A stretch of DNA of 64,000 bases from Lucinisca nassula (GCA_963580285.1 OY757010.1:217106204-217170203), one strand, 5' to 3'. Numbered from the stretch's first letter, positions 1 to 11,419 are shown. Notes: generated by a model not told the origin, from the sequence alone. Numbers and translations are program-made.

Positions 1-1417
1 TCCCAGCGCGGCGAACACTAAGCTACTGATCAGACTTTACTACCCAGCGCAGGGAACACTAAGCTACTGATCAGACTTTACTTCCCAACGCAGCGAACAT
101 AAAGCTACTGATTAGACTTTACTACCCAACGCAGCGAACACAAAGTTACTGATCAGACTTTACTTCCCAACGCAGGGAACATAAAGCTACTGATCAGACT
201 TTACTACCCAACGCAGGGAACATAAAGCTACTGATCAGACTTTACTACCCAACGCAGCGAACACAAAGTTACTGATCAGACTTTACTTCCCAGTGCAGGG
301 AACACAAAGCTACTGATCAGACTTTACTGCCCAGCGCAGCGAACACTAAGCTACCGATCAGACTTAACTTCCCAACGCAGCGAACATAAAGCTACTGATA
401 AGACTTTACTACCCAACGCAGCGAACACAAAGCTACTGATAAGACTTTACTTCCCAACGTAGCGAACCCAAAGCTACTGATCAGACTTTACTTCCCAACG
501 TAGCGAACACAAAGCTACTGATCAGACTTTACTTCCCAGTGCAGGGAACATAAAGCTACTGATCAGACTTTACTACCCAACGCAGCGAACACAAAGCTAC
601 TGATCAGACTTTACTTCCCAACGTAGCGAACCCAAAGCTACTGATCAGACTTTACTTCCCAGTGCAGGGAACATAAAGCTACTGATCAGACTTTACTTCC
701 CAACGCAGCGAACACAAAGCTACTGATCAGACTTTACTTCCGAGTGCAGGGAACATAAAGCTACTGATCAGACTTTACTTCCCAACGCAGCGAACACAAA
801 GCTACTGATCAGACTTTACTTCCCAACGCAGCGAACACAAAGCTACTGATCAGACTTTACTTCCCAGCGCAGCGAACACTAAGCTACTGATCAGACTTTA
901 CTACCCAACGCAGCGAACACAAAGCTACTGATCAGACTTTACTTCCCAGTGCAGGGAACATAAAGCTACTGATCAGACTTTACTTCCCAACGTAGCGAAC
1001 ACAAAGCTACTGATCAGACTTTACTTCCCAACGCAGCGAACACAAAGCTACTGATCAGACTTTACTACCCAACGCAGCGAACACAAAGCTACTGATCAGA
1101 CTTTACTTCCCAGTGCAGGGAACATAAAGCTACTGATCAGACTTTACTTCCCAACGCAGCGAACACAAAGCTACTGATCAGACTTTACTTCCCAACGCAG
1201 CGAACACAAAGCTACTGATCAGACTTTACTTCCCAGCGCAGCGAACACTAAGCTACTGATCAGACTTTACTACCCAGCGCAGGGAACACTAATGTACTGA
1301 TCACTCTTTACTACACAGCACAGGGAACAGAAAACGTCTGATCGGACGACGCTTGTATGCAGGCTGAACACAAAGCGTCTGATCGGACGAAGCGTGTATG
1401 CAGGCTGGCCTGCATTT
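1..1417. repeat. 41-bp satellite array, open at the left edge
   Basis: About 32 head-to-tail copies of a 41-bp unit containing AGCTACTGATCAGACTTTAC run from the window edge to about 1313. Units differ mainly at AACGCAGCG versus AGTGCAGGG and at A/T before the CCC, and neighbouring units often alternate between these variants. From 1314 to about 1417 the units decay, but the period holds: CGTCTGATCGGACG recurs at 1335 and 1376, exactly 41 bp apart. The array probably continues to the left of the window. Confidence 0.95.
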
Positions 1418-1734
1418 TTGTTGCTCGTGAATTTCAAAATTAGGTTTCCTAATCACATGGTTAAAATTAAAAGCTCTTTCACAAAATAGAGTTTCGTGTT
1501 AAAGGACCCTTGTTTTTGCATTTTATCAGCTGAAATTAGTGTTATATGGCCACTAAGGACTTTGCTAGCAAACATACAAAAACATTTTATATCTTATTTC
1601 TGTCATATGTTTACGCCTTCAGAATTGCAATAAAACCTACACATTGTTTTAAAAGAGATTTGTCAATTCAAGGAAGCCGAGTTCAGACAAAAACGTGTCT
1701 CAGTGCAACAAGACAATGCAGTGATAAACAAAAA
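1418..1734. other. No gene seen
   Basis: AT-rich sequence between the satellite edge and the first MITE. No splice-supported exon or recognised repeat was seen. Confidence 0.5.
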
Positions 1735-1938
1735 CAGTAAAACTCCTATATTACGACAACCCTGAGAACTGTTCGAAAGTGGTCTTACAGACTACTTTTG
1801 AACAGTCCCAAACGTGGTCTCTAATTACGAGACACCCTGGGTGTAGCAAACACAAAGAATAATTGAAACCTTCTCAGTAGGCTTATAAAAGCAGAATTAG
1901 TCTTAATTTTAGGTGGTCTTAATAGCAGAATTTTACTG
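1735..1938. mobile_element. MITE with CAGTAAAA termini (intact copy)
   Basis: A 204-bp element begins CAGTAAAACTCCTATATTA and ends with the near-inverse GGTCTTAATAGCAGAATTTTACTG-type sequence. The same element, split by a SINE, is at 32651..33176. No coding capacity is visible. Superfamily is not assigned. Confidence 0.7.
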
Positions 1939-2086
1939 CATAGAATAAATAGCGCTCAGGTTTCTTGTCAAGTGAAGAAGCATACTCTGATCAGAATCTG
2001 TATCTGCTTAATCTTGTCAGAGTGTTACCTAACAAGATCCGATACAAGATTTCCCATGTGCCAGGTTAGTCATCTTCATTACCATA

Positions 2087-2314
2087 TTAACCCATATATG
2101 ACAATGGAATCTTCCATCTTATAAATTTGGAGTTGTCCATTTTCAATTATAGGGGTGTCAGATTTGTTTTGTTTAATGTAAGTTGTACAAAAATGTATGT
2201 TCTTTGGGCAAACAGTGTAGACCCAGATCAGACGCCGCGTTATGCGGCGTCTGATCTGGGTCTACACTGTTTGCCAACGTCCCAAAAAAGGGCCACTAGG
2301 CATATATGGGTTAA
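2087..2314. mobile_element. TTAA-flanked hairpin MITE, family 1
   Basis: The element is bounded by TTAA on both sides, with termini CCCATATATG and CATATATGGG. Its centre (about 2212-2273) is a long near-perfect palindrome built on GTAGACCCAGATCAGACG. TTAA targets with CCC...GGG ends are typical of piggyBac-type elements; that assignment is inference. Related copies are at 4493, 9104, 36217, 52840 and 58363. Confidence 0.8.
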
Positions 2315-3618
2315 GGATGAATCTAGCTTAAATTATTCACCGGCCTATAAATCGTTCTGCAAATTCTTGCGCCTAACAATAAACAAATATCGAATTACAA
2401 CATACGTTTAAGATCTTCGTACAATAGCACGTTAAAGTTTTTGAGCAAAAACGAAAAGACTCAAACATTTATTCTAAGCATAGTAAACATCAATTTGCAT
2501 TACCATGCAGTTCCTGCAAGACAAACTATATTTCTTTGTGGTCTACATATTTATTTGGATAGACAAACTGGAGGGATTTCCATCATATAATCAGGTAAAT
2601 CTTGTATAGAGCTTTCATAAAAAATGATATAAATGAGGACATTCAAGCAAAATTAAGTCACAGTCGCAACGCCCATTCTAGTGCGTAGTGTTTACTTTAA
2701 TTGTTCTTTATTTTTTTTTTCAACATAAATAATAAAGGCATTTTCAATGATTACTCTTAATGAAAAAAAAATTGCTCCGCTCAGGAGCAAATTCTTTCCA
2801 CTATATTTTAAGAGTCCCCCCACCCACACACACACACATATCTCGAAGATAGATGATTTTTCATTGATTTCCCTTGTTGTTCGCAAAATACCATAAAAAT
2901 CCTACAAACTGGGACACTTTAAGGACTTGCTATAATTCTCCTAAAATATAACAAATTTATTTCACGATCCTGCAATGAATCCAAGCGGTACTGATATAAT
3001 GACAAACGGTGTAGACCCTGATCAGCAGTCTGATCTGGGTCTGCACTGTTTGCTTAGGCCCATCTTCACAATACTTTAGATCATAACGGTATATTTTTCT
3101 GGCTACGCCACTGAAACTTTTATGCAGAAACTATTTTTTGCTACAAATATTTGTCTTGCCATGGACCCCATAAACAATCATGGACACGAAATGCGTCTGA
3201 AATGTTCCGAAAACCATAGCATCGTTGTGTAACAGTTCAGATGCACTGTGTGATGCGTAGGATGACCATAGTCTTCAAGGACACACCAAGAGTCACAGCT
3301 CCTTTGTGTTTATTGTCGTTAAACCAATAAATGTTTTTGCGGTGATAAACTGATACTTATATATACCCCGCACGGTTATACCTATAGGGATGAAAAGGAG
3401 GGAGAAGAAAAGAAGGAAAAAAAGAAACATATTTTTTTCCTCCATATGTGTAGGTCGTGATATATGTTATTGTATGTTTTTCTTGTTTCATTGTTTTATT
3501 GTTTCTACGCATTAGTTTTAAATTAGTATGTCCCTTAGGGCTTTCCTTTTTTCTTAATAAACTTTGTAAAATTATAAAGTAATTAAGTGTCTACGTTATG
3601 AAAATAGGTTTATACAGA
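2315..3618. other. AT-rich intergenic sequence
   Basis: Mostly unremarkable AT-rich DNA. It contains a short hairpin remnant of the TTAA MITE core at about 3000-3056 and a CA-rich patch near 2820. No coding exon was recognised. Confidence 0.5.
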
Positions 3619-3808
3619 GAAAACTGGGGTTTACAGGGGAATACATTGTTTGTCTTATTTATGTTCCAAGATATATATTGTGGGTACTCGTTGAGGCGGT
3701 TCTGACGAGCACCAACAACCTATGTTTGAAATATATATGGGAAAAAATTCATCGGAAAAATAACCATTAGATTGAAGTTTGACACCAGGTTGTGTTATTA
3801 TAATCGTC

Positions 3809-4153
3809 ACGAAAACACGCCTATATAATTTTGACTCCCTTGAACCCCACTTTTATATAGTGAACCTTATTTTTCTTATCATGACGAAAACATGCCTATA
3901 TAATTTTGACCCCCTTAAACCCCACTTTTATATAGTAAAAGCGAGGTTATAGGGGGTATGCATTATTTTTCACATTTCTGATCAAAACAATAGATAGTGG
4001 GTACTCGTTAGAACCGCCTCGCCGAGGCGGTTCTAACGAGTGCCAACAATCTATGTTTTGTGCTGAAATGTAAAAAATATTCGATTTTTTATCTGAAAAT
4101 TTTGAATTTTTGGCGGTAAAATTTTCAATATAATTGAATAGGCGTGTTTTCGT
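3809..4153. mobile_element. ACGAAAACACGCC hairpin MITE with duplicated left end
   Basis: A complete copy runs from 3884 (ACGAAAACATGCC) to 4153 (GGCGTGTTTTCGT), with a central palindrome around ACTCGTTAGAACCGCC. A second left end lies just upstream at 3809-3883, so this is a partial tandem or nested insertion. A degenerate fragment of the same family precedes it (about 3620-3780). Confidence 0.8.
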
Positions 4154-4423
4154 AATGTTCTGCTCTAAAATATAGATTGTAGATACTCGTTTGAACCGCC
4201 TCAATGAGGCAGTTGTAACGAGTACCCGCAATCTATATTTCTAACGAGTACCCGCAATCTATATTCCTAACGAGTACCTGCAATCTATATCAACGAGGCG
4301 GTTTTATCGAGTGCCTGCAATCTATATTTTGAGCAGAAATAAAAAATATCACATTTTTTCATCTAAAATTTTGTTTCTAAGCGATAAAATTTACAATGCA
4401 TTTGTATAGGCTTGTTTTATTAA
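4154..4423. mobile_element. Truncated ACGAAAACACGCC-family MITE with amplified core
   Basis: The right half of the same MITE follows, in which the piece ACGAGTACCCGCAATCTATA is repeated three to four times. This shows local expansion of the hairpin core, the same process taken much further at 26.7-27.7 kb. Confidence 0.65.
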
Positions 4424-4492
4424 TGTGGACGTATTGGTGTCGAATGTCAAGTTAAAGCGTGTGTGTATTGGCTCGAACAGAAAAACATATAA

Positions 4493-4721
4493 TTAACCGT
4501 TTTTGTACCAAATGGAATCTTCCTCCTTATATATAGCAGGAGTCCATTTCAAAATTTAGGGGTGTCAGGTTGTGTTCTCATCAAAATTTATTCGGAAAAT
4601 GACTGAGCTTTTAGCAAACAGTGAAGGCCCTGATCAGACGCCGCGTTCTGCGGCGTCTGATCTGGGCCTGCACTGTTTGCCAGGGTACCCGTTTTTGGGT
4701 TTCTGGTACTAAATGGGTTAA
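4493..4721. mobile_element. TTAA-flanked hairpin MITE, family 1
   Basis: TTAA at both ends. The left terminus reads CCGTTTTTGTACCAAATGG and the right is its approximate inverse. The central palindrome (about 4620-4680) is the GATCAGACGCCGC...GCGGCGTCTGATC hairpin shared with the copy at 58363, to which the flanks also correspond closely. Confidence 0.8.
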
Positions 4722-6312
4722 ACAATAATATATGCACGTTTTAATTTTACATATTAACAGATTCGATTGGTTAATTTCATTGGCGTCAGATTGAATCACT
4801 TCATGAAATTTAATTTTATTTCGATATACATTTCTAATGTTTTGGACGGTGGAATTTTGAAAATAGATAGGTTCAGAAAAAACGTGTTCATTCCACAATC
4901 GCAGTTCTTTGGTATATTCCATGCTTCAAAAGGATAACCTTTTAGCTCATCTGAGCACAAGGAGCCCAGTATGAGCTATTGTGATCGCCCCGTGTCCGGC
5001 GTCCTTTGTTCGACGTTCTTCGTCAATACTTTCCTCAAATGGTATCTTCTCCTAGACCAATGAACCGATTTCAAAAGATTTCCACCGAAATATTCCTCTT
5101 ATGTCCCTTTGCCAAAACTGCTAAAATGGTTCCGCTCGGTTGAACTAAAAAGAGCTAAAAGTAGAAACATCGTTAAAAGACATCTCCACCAAGGCCAATG
5201 GCCCGATTTTAAAATAATTTCACAGAAATCTTTCTCTTTTACATGCCCTTTTACCAGTATTGCTAAAACGGTTCCGCTCAGTTGACTAAAATGGCCGTCA
5301 AAGCTAAAAATAGAAGAAAAAAACTTTAAACGACATCTCCTCCTAGACTAGTTGCCCAATTTTAAAATAATTTCACATACATTTTTCTCTGATGCCCCTT
5401 TACCCAATTGTGCTCGAATAGAAAAAAAAAGTTTAAACGACATTTTCCCTTAGGCAAATGGTCCGAATTCAAAATAATTTTCCCATATATGCTTCTCTGA
5501 TGCCCCTTTACCAAAATTGCTAAGATGGTTTCGCTCCTTTGAACAAAATTGCCGCCAGAACAAAAACTATCAAAATTCTTTAAACGACATCTCCTACTAG
5601 GCCAATGGCCCGATTTTTAAAATAATTTTAAATAAATGTTCCTCTGATGCCTCTTTACCAAAATTGCTAAAATGGTTCTGCTCGGATGAACAAAATGTCT
5701 GCTAGAGCTAAAACAGAAAAAAAACTTTCAACAACATCTCCTAGGCCGAAGGCCTGATTGCAAAATGATTTCAAAGGATTGTGCCTCTAATGCCCCTTTA
5801 CCAAAATTGCTAAAATTGTTTCGCTCGGTTGAACAAAATGGCCGCCGGAGCTAAAAATAGAAAATAAACAACTTTAAACGACATCTCCTAGGCAAGTTGA
5901 CAAATTTCAAAATAATTTCAAAGAAATGTTCCTCTGATACTCCTTTTTCAAATTTGCTAAAATGGTTCCGCTTGGCTGAACAAAATGAACACCAGAGCTA
6001 AAAAAAAAAAGAAAAAAAAATCTTTAAACGGCATCTACTGGGCTAATGACCTGATTTCAAAATGACTTCACAAGAGTGTTCCTCTAATGCCCCATTTACC
6101 AAACTTCCTAAAATGGTTTGGCTTGGTCGAAGAAAATGGCCACCAGAGCTAAAAATAGAAAAACCTTTAAACAATATCTCCTTCTAGGCCAATGGCCTGA
6201 TTTCAAATTAATTTCACGGAAAATTTCCTCTTATGCCCTTTTACGAAAGTGTTTTAAAGGTTCGACTTAGTTGAACAAAATGGCCACCAGATAAAAAATA
6301 ATAATAAAAAAA

Positions 6313-6552
6313 CAAGAGCATTCACTTTTAGTGAGCAATGCCCCCGTGGGAGACAATTTGAGGAAAGGGTCGTAACTCCTTCGAAAATGATAGGACCAAC
6401 ATGAAAATTGTGTTAGGCATCCCTCACCTCACAAGGAATGCATGTGCAAAGTTTCAGCTCAATCGTTGAAGAAATGTCGAAGAAGTTCTCATCACAAACA
6501 AACGCACAAGCGGATTGTGCAAAAACTATATGCCCTCCTACGGGGGCATAAA
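6313..6552. mobile_element. Short hairpin-ended element ATGCCCCCGT...ACGGGGGCAT
   Basis: About 240 bp with inverted ends (AATGCCCCCGTGGG near the left, CCTCCTACGGGGGCATA at the right), inserted in the 140-bp tandem array. Non-coding MITE-like element; the family is unknown to me. Confidence 0.6.
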
Positions 6553-6610
6553 AAACGTTTAAACGACATCCTCTCCTGGACCAGTTGTCCAATTTCACTA
6601 TATTTTCATC

Positions 6611-6882
6611 ACGAAAACACGCCTATATAATTCTGACCCCCTTGAACCTTACTTTTATTTTGCAAAATTGGAGTTTACAGGGGTAAACTTATTTTTCTTA
6701 TTTCTGCTCTAAAATAGAGATTGTGGGTACTCGTTAGTACCACCTCAATGAGAGGCGGTTCTAACGTGTGCCAACAATCTATATTTTGAGCAGAAATAAG
6801 AAAAATATCACAATTTGTCCTCTTACAATTTTTGTTTTTCGGCGGAAAAATTTATCTTGTATTTGTATAGGCGTGTTTTCGT
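6611..6882. mobile_element. ACGAAAACACGCC hairpin MITE
   Basis: A 272-bp copy with intact terminal inverted repeats, from ACGAAAACACGCCTATA to TATAGGCGTGTTTTCGT. The central palindrome is around GTACTCGTTAG. It sits within the 140-bp tandem array. Confidence 0.85.
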
Positions 6883-6955
6883 AATGCACAGAAATGTTTC
6901 ACTTAGTGCTTTTTACCAAAATAGCTAAAATGGTTTCACTCAGCTGAACAGGATA

Positions 6956-7131
6956 GAAGCCTCTGTGGTGCAGTGTTTACGCTACTCGCTTTGTAAACAA
7001 GGGGTCGCAGGATAGATCCCGGGCTTCTCCAGACTTTCGGATGAATCTTTAAACCGAGGTCCCTTCTCCGTATGACCTCAGCTGTTGGTGGGACGTAAAC
7101 CTCAAACACTCACTCACTCACTCACTCAGCT
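6956..7131 (+). mobile_element. tRNA-headed SINE (GAAGCCTC type)
   Basis: It starts GAAGCCTCTGTGGTGCAGTG (box A-like), followed about 50 bp later by a box B-like segment. The body reads CTCCGTATGACCTCAGCTG and GTGGGACGTAAACCTCAAAC, and the tail is a CTCA microsatellite. The same family is at 30692 (plus) and in reverse at 11420 and 53602. It is inserted in the 140-bp tandem array. Confidence 0.75.
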
Positions 7132-7282
7132 GAACAGGGCTAAATAGAGAAAGAAAAATCTTTAAACAACATCTCATAAAGCCAATGTCCCGATTCCAAA
7201 ATAATTTCACAGATAACTATGTTCCTCTCCTTACCCTTTACCAAAATTGCTAAATTGGTACATAAACGAAATCTCCTCCATT

Positions 7283-7606
7283 ACGAAAATACGGCTATAC
7301 AAATGCATTGTAAACTTCACCTCCGAAAAAGAAGTACATTTAAAGAGGAAAAATTGTTATATTTTTCTTATTTCTGATAAAAAAAAATAGATTGTGGGTA
7401 CTCGTTAGAATCGACTCATTGAGGCGGTTCTAACGAGTACCCACAATCTATATTTTAGAGCATGACTATGAGGCGGTTCTAACGAGTACCCACAATCTAT
7501 ATTTTAGAGCAGAAATAAAGAAAATAAGGTTAAGCCCTGTAAGCCCCAGTTTTCCTATATAAAAGCGGGGTTCAAGGGGACCAACACTATATAGGCGTGT
7601 TTTCGT
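7283..7606. mobile_element. ACGAAAACACGCC hairpin MITE, long copy
   Basis: A 324-bp copy, longer than the 260-270 bp siblings because part of the right hairpin arm (GAGGCGGTTCTAACGAGTAC) is duplicated. Terminal inverted repeats are clear on both sides. Confidence 0.8.
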
Positions 7607-8078
7607 GATGCTTGGCCAGTTGCCTGATACTTACAGACATATATCTCGCATGACCCTTTATTAAAATTGCTAAATTATTTCCCAGCAGTTGAACAAAATA
7701 AGCTCAGGTGGGCGATATAAAACTATCATAGGCCTCTTGTTATGAAACGAATGTAACGTTTTGCAAACAATACAGGGCTTGGGCCTGCACTGTGTGTGTC
7801 CCTGTTTAGTGTTCCCTGCCTAAAATGTGTTCACTACAGCTGTTGTAAAGGCTGTAGAAAGTCTCCATGCCCAATATCATAGTGTAGATTATATTTTCGA
7901 GTGCTGTTGGTTGGCGGATTTTATTGTAAACATTTTGAAAATATTTGAAGGTCAATGATGAGGCATGACTGGCCGAAGCTAGCTGGTCTGGTCCAGAAAA
8001 ACGTGTACACTATACAACTTTCAGCTCCATTGAGTGTTCCTTGATTATAGAACATACATAACGTTTTGCAAACAATAT

Positions 8079-8310
8079 AAGAATCTGATATGGGGTTCTG
8101 TTGTAGATGAGCGATTCCAACCCTCGGGATGACCGTGCTGAGCGGAACCGAGGCTACGCCGAGGTTCCGCTCAGCACGGTCATCCCGCGTTTCCAACCCT
8201 CGGGATGACCGTGCTGAGCGGAACCGAGGCTACGCCGAGGTTCCGCTCAGCACGGTCATCCCGAGGGTTGGAAACGCCCATCTACAACAGAACCCCATAT
8301 TGGATTCTTT
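8079..8310. repeat. Compound palindrome: two tandem hairpins inside a larger inverted repeat
   Basis: Outer arms read GGGGTTCTGTTGTAGATG and its inverse. Inside are two head-to-tail copies (about 8117-8187 and 8190-8262) of a roughly 70-bp perfect palindrome centred on GAGGCTACGCCGAG. It is GC-rich against AT-rich surroundings. Probably a foldback or MITE-type element; no ORF of substance. Confidence 0.85.
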
Positions 8311-9103
8311 TTCTTGCACAACACCCCCGGTTAGTTTTGACAGCTCGCACATGTATATTGTTTACAAAATAAAAGTAGTGCGGAAGTAGTTCCGGCAGTT
8401 GAATAGAATTGAAGCGCATTTATGTTAGTTGCCTGGGTCGGTACACCAGGGTCAGAACATAAATTTCTATCCCAGGGTAAAATCACGGGTTTCCTTGTCT
8501 GGTGTGCAAGAATAACGATTCTGGACCTGTACTTTTTATCAGTGTCCATGTTTAGTTTTCCTAGTCTAAATCCTGTTGCAGTATTAAGTCATTTAACACT
8601 ATGACAAGGCTTCATTACAGAACAGCTATGTTTAATAATTGAAAATAATTACATTGTCGATTCAATTTTAATCAAACGAGTCGATGTTATCCTTTTATAA
8701 ACTCCTGATCAAAGAAATTATGGTGAACGATGCTGTTAGAAATACGCGTTTGTGGTGACCGAAGACAATGAAGTACGCACAGACAGTTTTAATGGCATGT
8801 ACTGTCTACCGGTTACACTTAACCACTTATATGCTGCCATTGTTTGTCTCTGCATGTATGATATGCTTGTATTTTTGTTTTGTTTACCATTTTATGGGAA
8901 AGAAACTGTCCTTTTGGCTCTCTATTTGTGATGCTTTGATTTCAGTGATGTTGTTATATGCTGGTGTTTCATTCCCTGGAAATATCGATTCCTGATCGTT
9001 GCCTTCGCTTCTGTTATCTTCAAACATAGCTTGGCTTTCCTGCACGTGTTAGGGTCAAATCACACCCGTGTGATCACAGTGGCGGATTGTGAGTCAGTGA
9101 TTT
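8311..9103. other. No gene seen; fragment of a dispersed repeat
   Basis: About 8920-9020 resembles part of the dispersed repeat also seen near 45.5, 48.6, 52.3 and 58.2 kb (CGATTCCTGATCGTTGCCTTC motif). The rest shows no recognisable exon. A short open frame at 8768-8995 has transmembrane-like composition but falls in this repeat context, so it is not called a gene. Confidence 0.5.
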
Positions 9104-9297
9104 CACCATTTTTGTACCAAATTATATATCAGGAGCCCAAATTTCGGGGTTTTCTTCAAAATTCATTTGGAAAATGGCTGAACTTTCTGCAAACAGTGTA
9201 GACCCTGATCAGACGCCACATTCTGTGGCGTCTGATCTGGGCCTGCAGTGTTTGCCAAATAACCGTTTTGGGATTTCTGGTGCAAAATGGGTTTGAA
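9104..9297. mobile_element. TTAA-family hairpin MITE, degraded ends
   Basis: It carries the same internal order as the 4493 copy (TTTTTGTACCAAA, a hairpin core GATCAGACGCCACATTC at about 9208, then a GGTGCAAAATGGG end), but the TTAA sites have decayed. Confidence 0.7.
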
Positions 9298-9674
9298 CAC
9301 CAAGATGCGGAAGCTCTTTAGTTGTAGATTCGCCATGCAAGACACCAGTGGGGTTTTTAATGTAACATCAAACCATATAAATGAGTAGATCTTGCGATAT
9401 TTTTTCTCCACTGTCAGCAAAACAAGTTGCTACATGCCTTTGTTTCTGTCTTTTGTTGTTGTTTCTTTTTCTGAATACTCGGACTGGTTGCCTCTTCTGT
9501 AGATTGTGCGCACTGCTGATAAAGAATCTACCCGTCGCGGCATTTCTTTCATTTCGATTGGTTTATGCGATTGGCAATGGGACTGAAAATTACATTTTAT
9601 ATGCTTTCACATCGCAGTGTTGATAAAAAGGAGCACTTGGCACTTTAGCTATTTAGACTTTGAAATGGAACAAT

Positions 9675-9676
<2 letters not shown>

Positions 9677-9766
<90 letters not shown>
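9677..9766. repeat. (CT)n microsatellite
   Basis: About 90 bp of uninterrupted CT dinucleotide. Confidence 0.98.
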
Positions 9767-9768
<2 letters not shown>

Positions 9769-10650
9769 TTGTTTATTCTTTCAGGTTGTACTAGTGACAT
9801 GACTGACTACTTCTAACTGCCGCTGCAACTCAGCACAACCTAAGAATCTGAGTAGCATCTGCAAGATGTTGTATAAGATTCGTGCAAAAAAATCAATCCA
9901 CTAATTAGTCCATCTAATTGGATTTGTACAATCAGCAGAGTGCAAATAGCTCTCAAGAGAACAGAGAGTGGTAAACTAACCAGTAAACATGATAAGCAAA
10001 TATTAGAATTATTAAAGGGCATAATCTAATATGCATAATATTATCATAATTTCCCTCATTAGGCGAACACACAGATCACATGCACAAGTAAGAGTTGTAT
10101 TTTGCAAAATAATATGATAAAGTTATAGAAATTGACCTAACAAACATAGTACTAGATAAAGATAGAAAAGGGAGTCTGGCCTTTATTGCGACTATTCATA
10201 TTAAGCAGAAATAAACTTTTCAACACTCTCGACACTTTAACAGACCTCCATTTTAAAAGCTTGTAATCCACTTTCTTTAGGTCATTTTTGTTTAGATCTT
10301 GTGTTGATTAGAGTGGAACTCTCCGGCCCGATGTTTACCGACTGCCATTTCTGGAGCAGGAATTACACGTTTTGGAAAATAATGAGTGATTCATTCTTAA
10401 TTAAGCTGCAAAGCAACACAGCCTGAGTACCCGTTAGAACAGTCTAGATAGCCCAGTGCTTTCATTCCAATGACTGAACAACAAACCTCTGCTGCCTGAA
10501 ATCGAGTCACACTGTCTTCTGAAATATCGAGCGCTGAACAAAAATTCAGACAGAACTTTCCACCATGTCAATTACATTTCTGATTTGCTTTTAATCGATT
10601 ACTTGATAGGTACAATTTACTACCTAAAGTTATGCCTATAATAGCTGGAT
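9767..10650. other. No gene seen
   Basis: AT-rich sequence without recognised repeats or exons. Confidence 0.5.
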
Positions 10651-10654
10651 GAGT

Positions 10655-10727
10655 GGCAAACAGTGCAGACCCTGATGAGACGCCGCATTATGCGGCGTCT
10701 CATCTGGATCTACACTGTTTGTTCAGG
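10655..10727. repeat. Isolated TTAA-MITE hairpin core
   Basis: A near-perfect palindrome GTGCAGACCCTGATGAGACG...GGCGTCTCATC, matching the centre of the TTAA MITEs but without recognisable outer ends. Confidence 0.7.
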
Positions 10728-11033
10728 CCTGTCTGTTCAAATATACATATGGTAAAGTGCAACATATTGTAAGAGTCATGCTCAGACAGAAAGCCAGACA
10801 GGTAAAATAATGACAGAAATATTAGCGATTACTAATCGATTATCGATCGTAGTGACAGAACTGATAATCGATTATCTTTTCAGCTCCGATTAGCCAGCCC
10901 TATGAAGCAGTATTGCTTACACTGACGTCTAAACTCGTAATTGACATTTGTATTTGCTCATTACGTTTGACACACATCCGTGCAACGTGGCGGTGCCTTT
11001 CTACCATCAATGGAATGTAGAAAAAAAAGAGCA

Positions 11034-11259
11034 GATTTGGTTGGTTTCGAGATATACAGCGACTGGTGGACACCATCAAAAAATTGCAAAAAAGCAGCAT
11101 CGACTAAAGGTTAGGGCCAACATCTTTTGTTTAAGAGTTATTGACTCATGGAATGCTCTGCCCGAAAAAGTGATTATGGCTCCCTCCCTGAATTATTTTA
11201 AGTCACAACTGAACAAGCACTGGAAAAATCACCCCTACAAGTTCCACCCATGGTGCTAA
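11034..11259 (+). pseudogene. 3' remnant of a non-LTR retrotransposon reverse transcriptase ORF
   Basis: The translated stretch contains RVIDSWNALPEKVI followed by APSLNYFKSQLNKHW and then a stop. This is the characteristic C-terminal tail of many LINE (CR1/Jockey-like) reverse transcriptases, where a conserved W-N-x-L-P is followed by a short F-K-x-x-L-D/N-K-H-W end. Only about 75 codons are left. The sequence upstream does not show the catalytic RT motifs, so this is a 5'-truncated dead copy. No A-rich tail is obvious. The clade assignment is uncertain. Confidence 0.7.
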
Positions 11260-11419
11260 CGTCTCGGGCCAAAATCAAGAGACTTCTATAAGCTTTGTAC
11301 CATTTCCTGATATTTGAGTTATGCGAGTAGGACAAACATGACTCAGGTGAAAATGTGTTTTTGCACTCACGCACCAAACATAGATTGCTTATTCAGGCGG
11401 TTCTAACGAGAGTATGCAC

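Larger units (their letters stand above)
4933..7640. repeat. About 140-bp tandem repeat array riddled with insertions
   Basis: The array starts at a block reading AGCTCATCTGAGCACAAGG. Roughly twelve diverged units follow, each carrying CATCTCCTCCTAGGCCAATG, CCCCTTTACCAAAATTGC and a GAACAAAATGGCCGCC-like stretch (unit starts near 5048, 5185, 5335, 5441, 5588, 5727, 5881, 6031, 6174, 6570, 7160, 7270). It is interrupted by four separate elements: about 6313-6552, 6611-6882, 6956-7131 and 7283-7606. No coding function is seen. Confidence 0.8.

Noticed and set aside
1..1313. CRISPR-like array
   Set aside because: 41-bp units are directly contiguous with no unique spacers, and the genome is eukaryotic.
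2127..2411. Open frame containing VDPDQTP and LGLHCLP
   Set aside because: Translation of the TTAA-MITE hairpin; the same peptide arises at other MITE copies.
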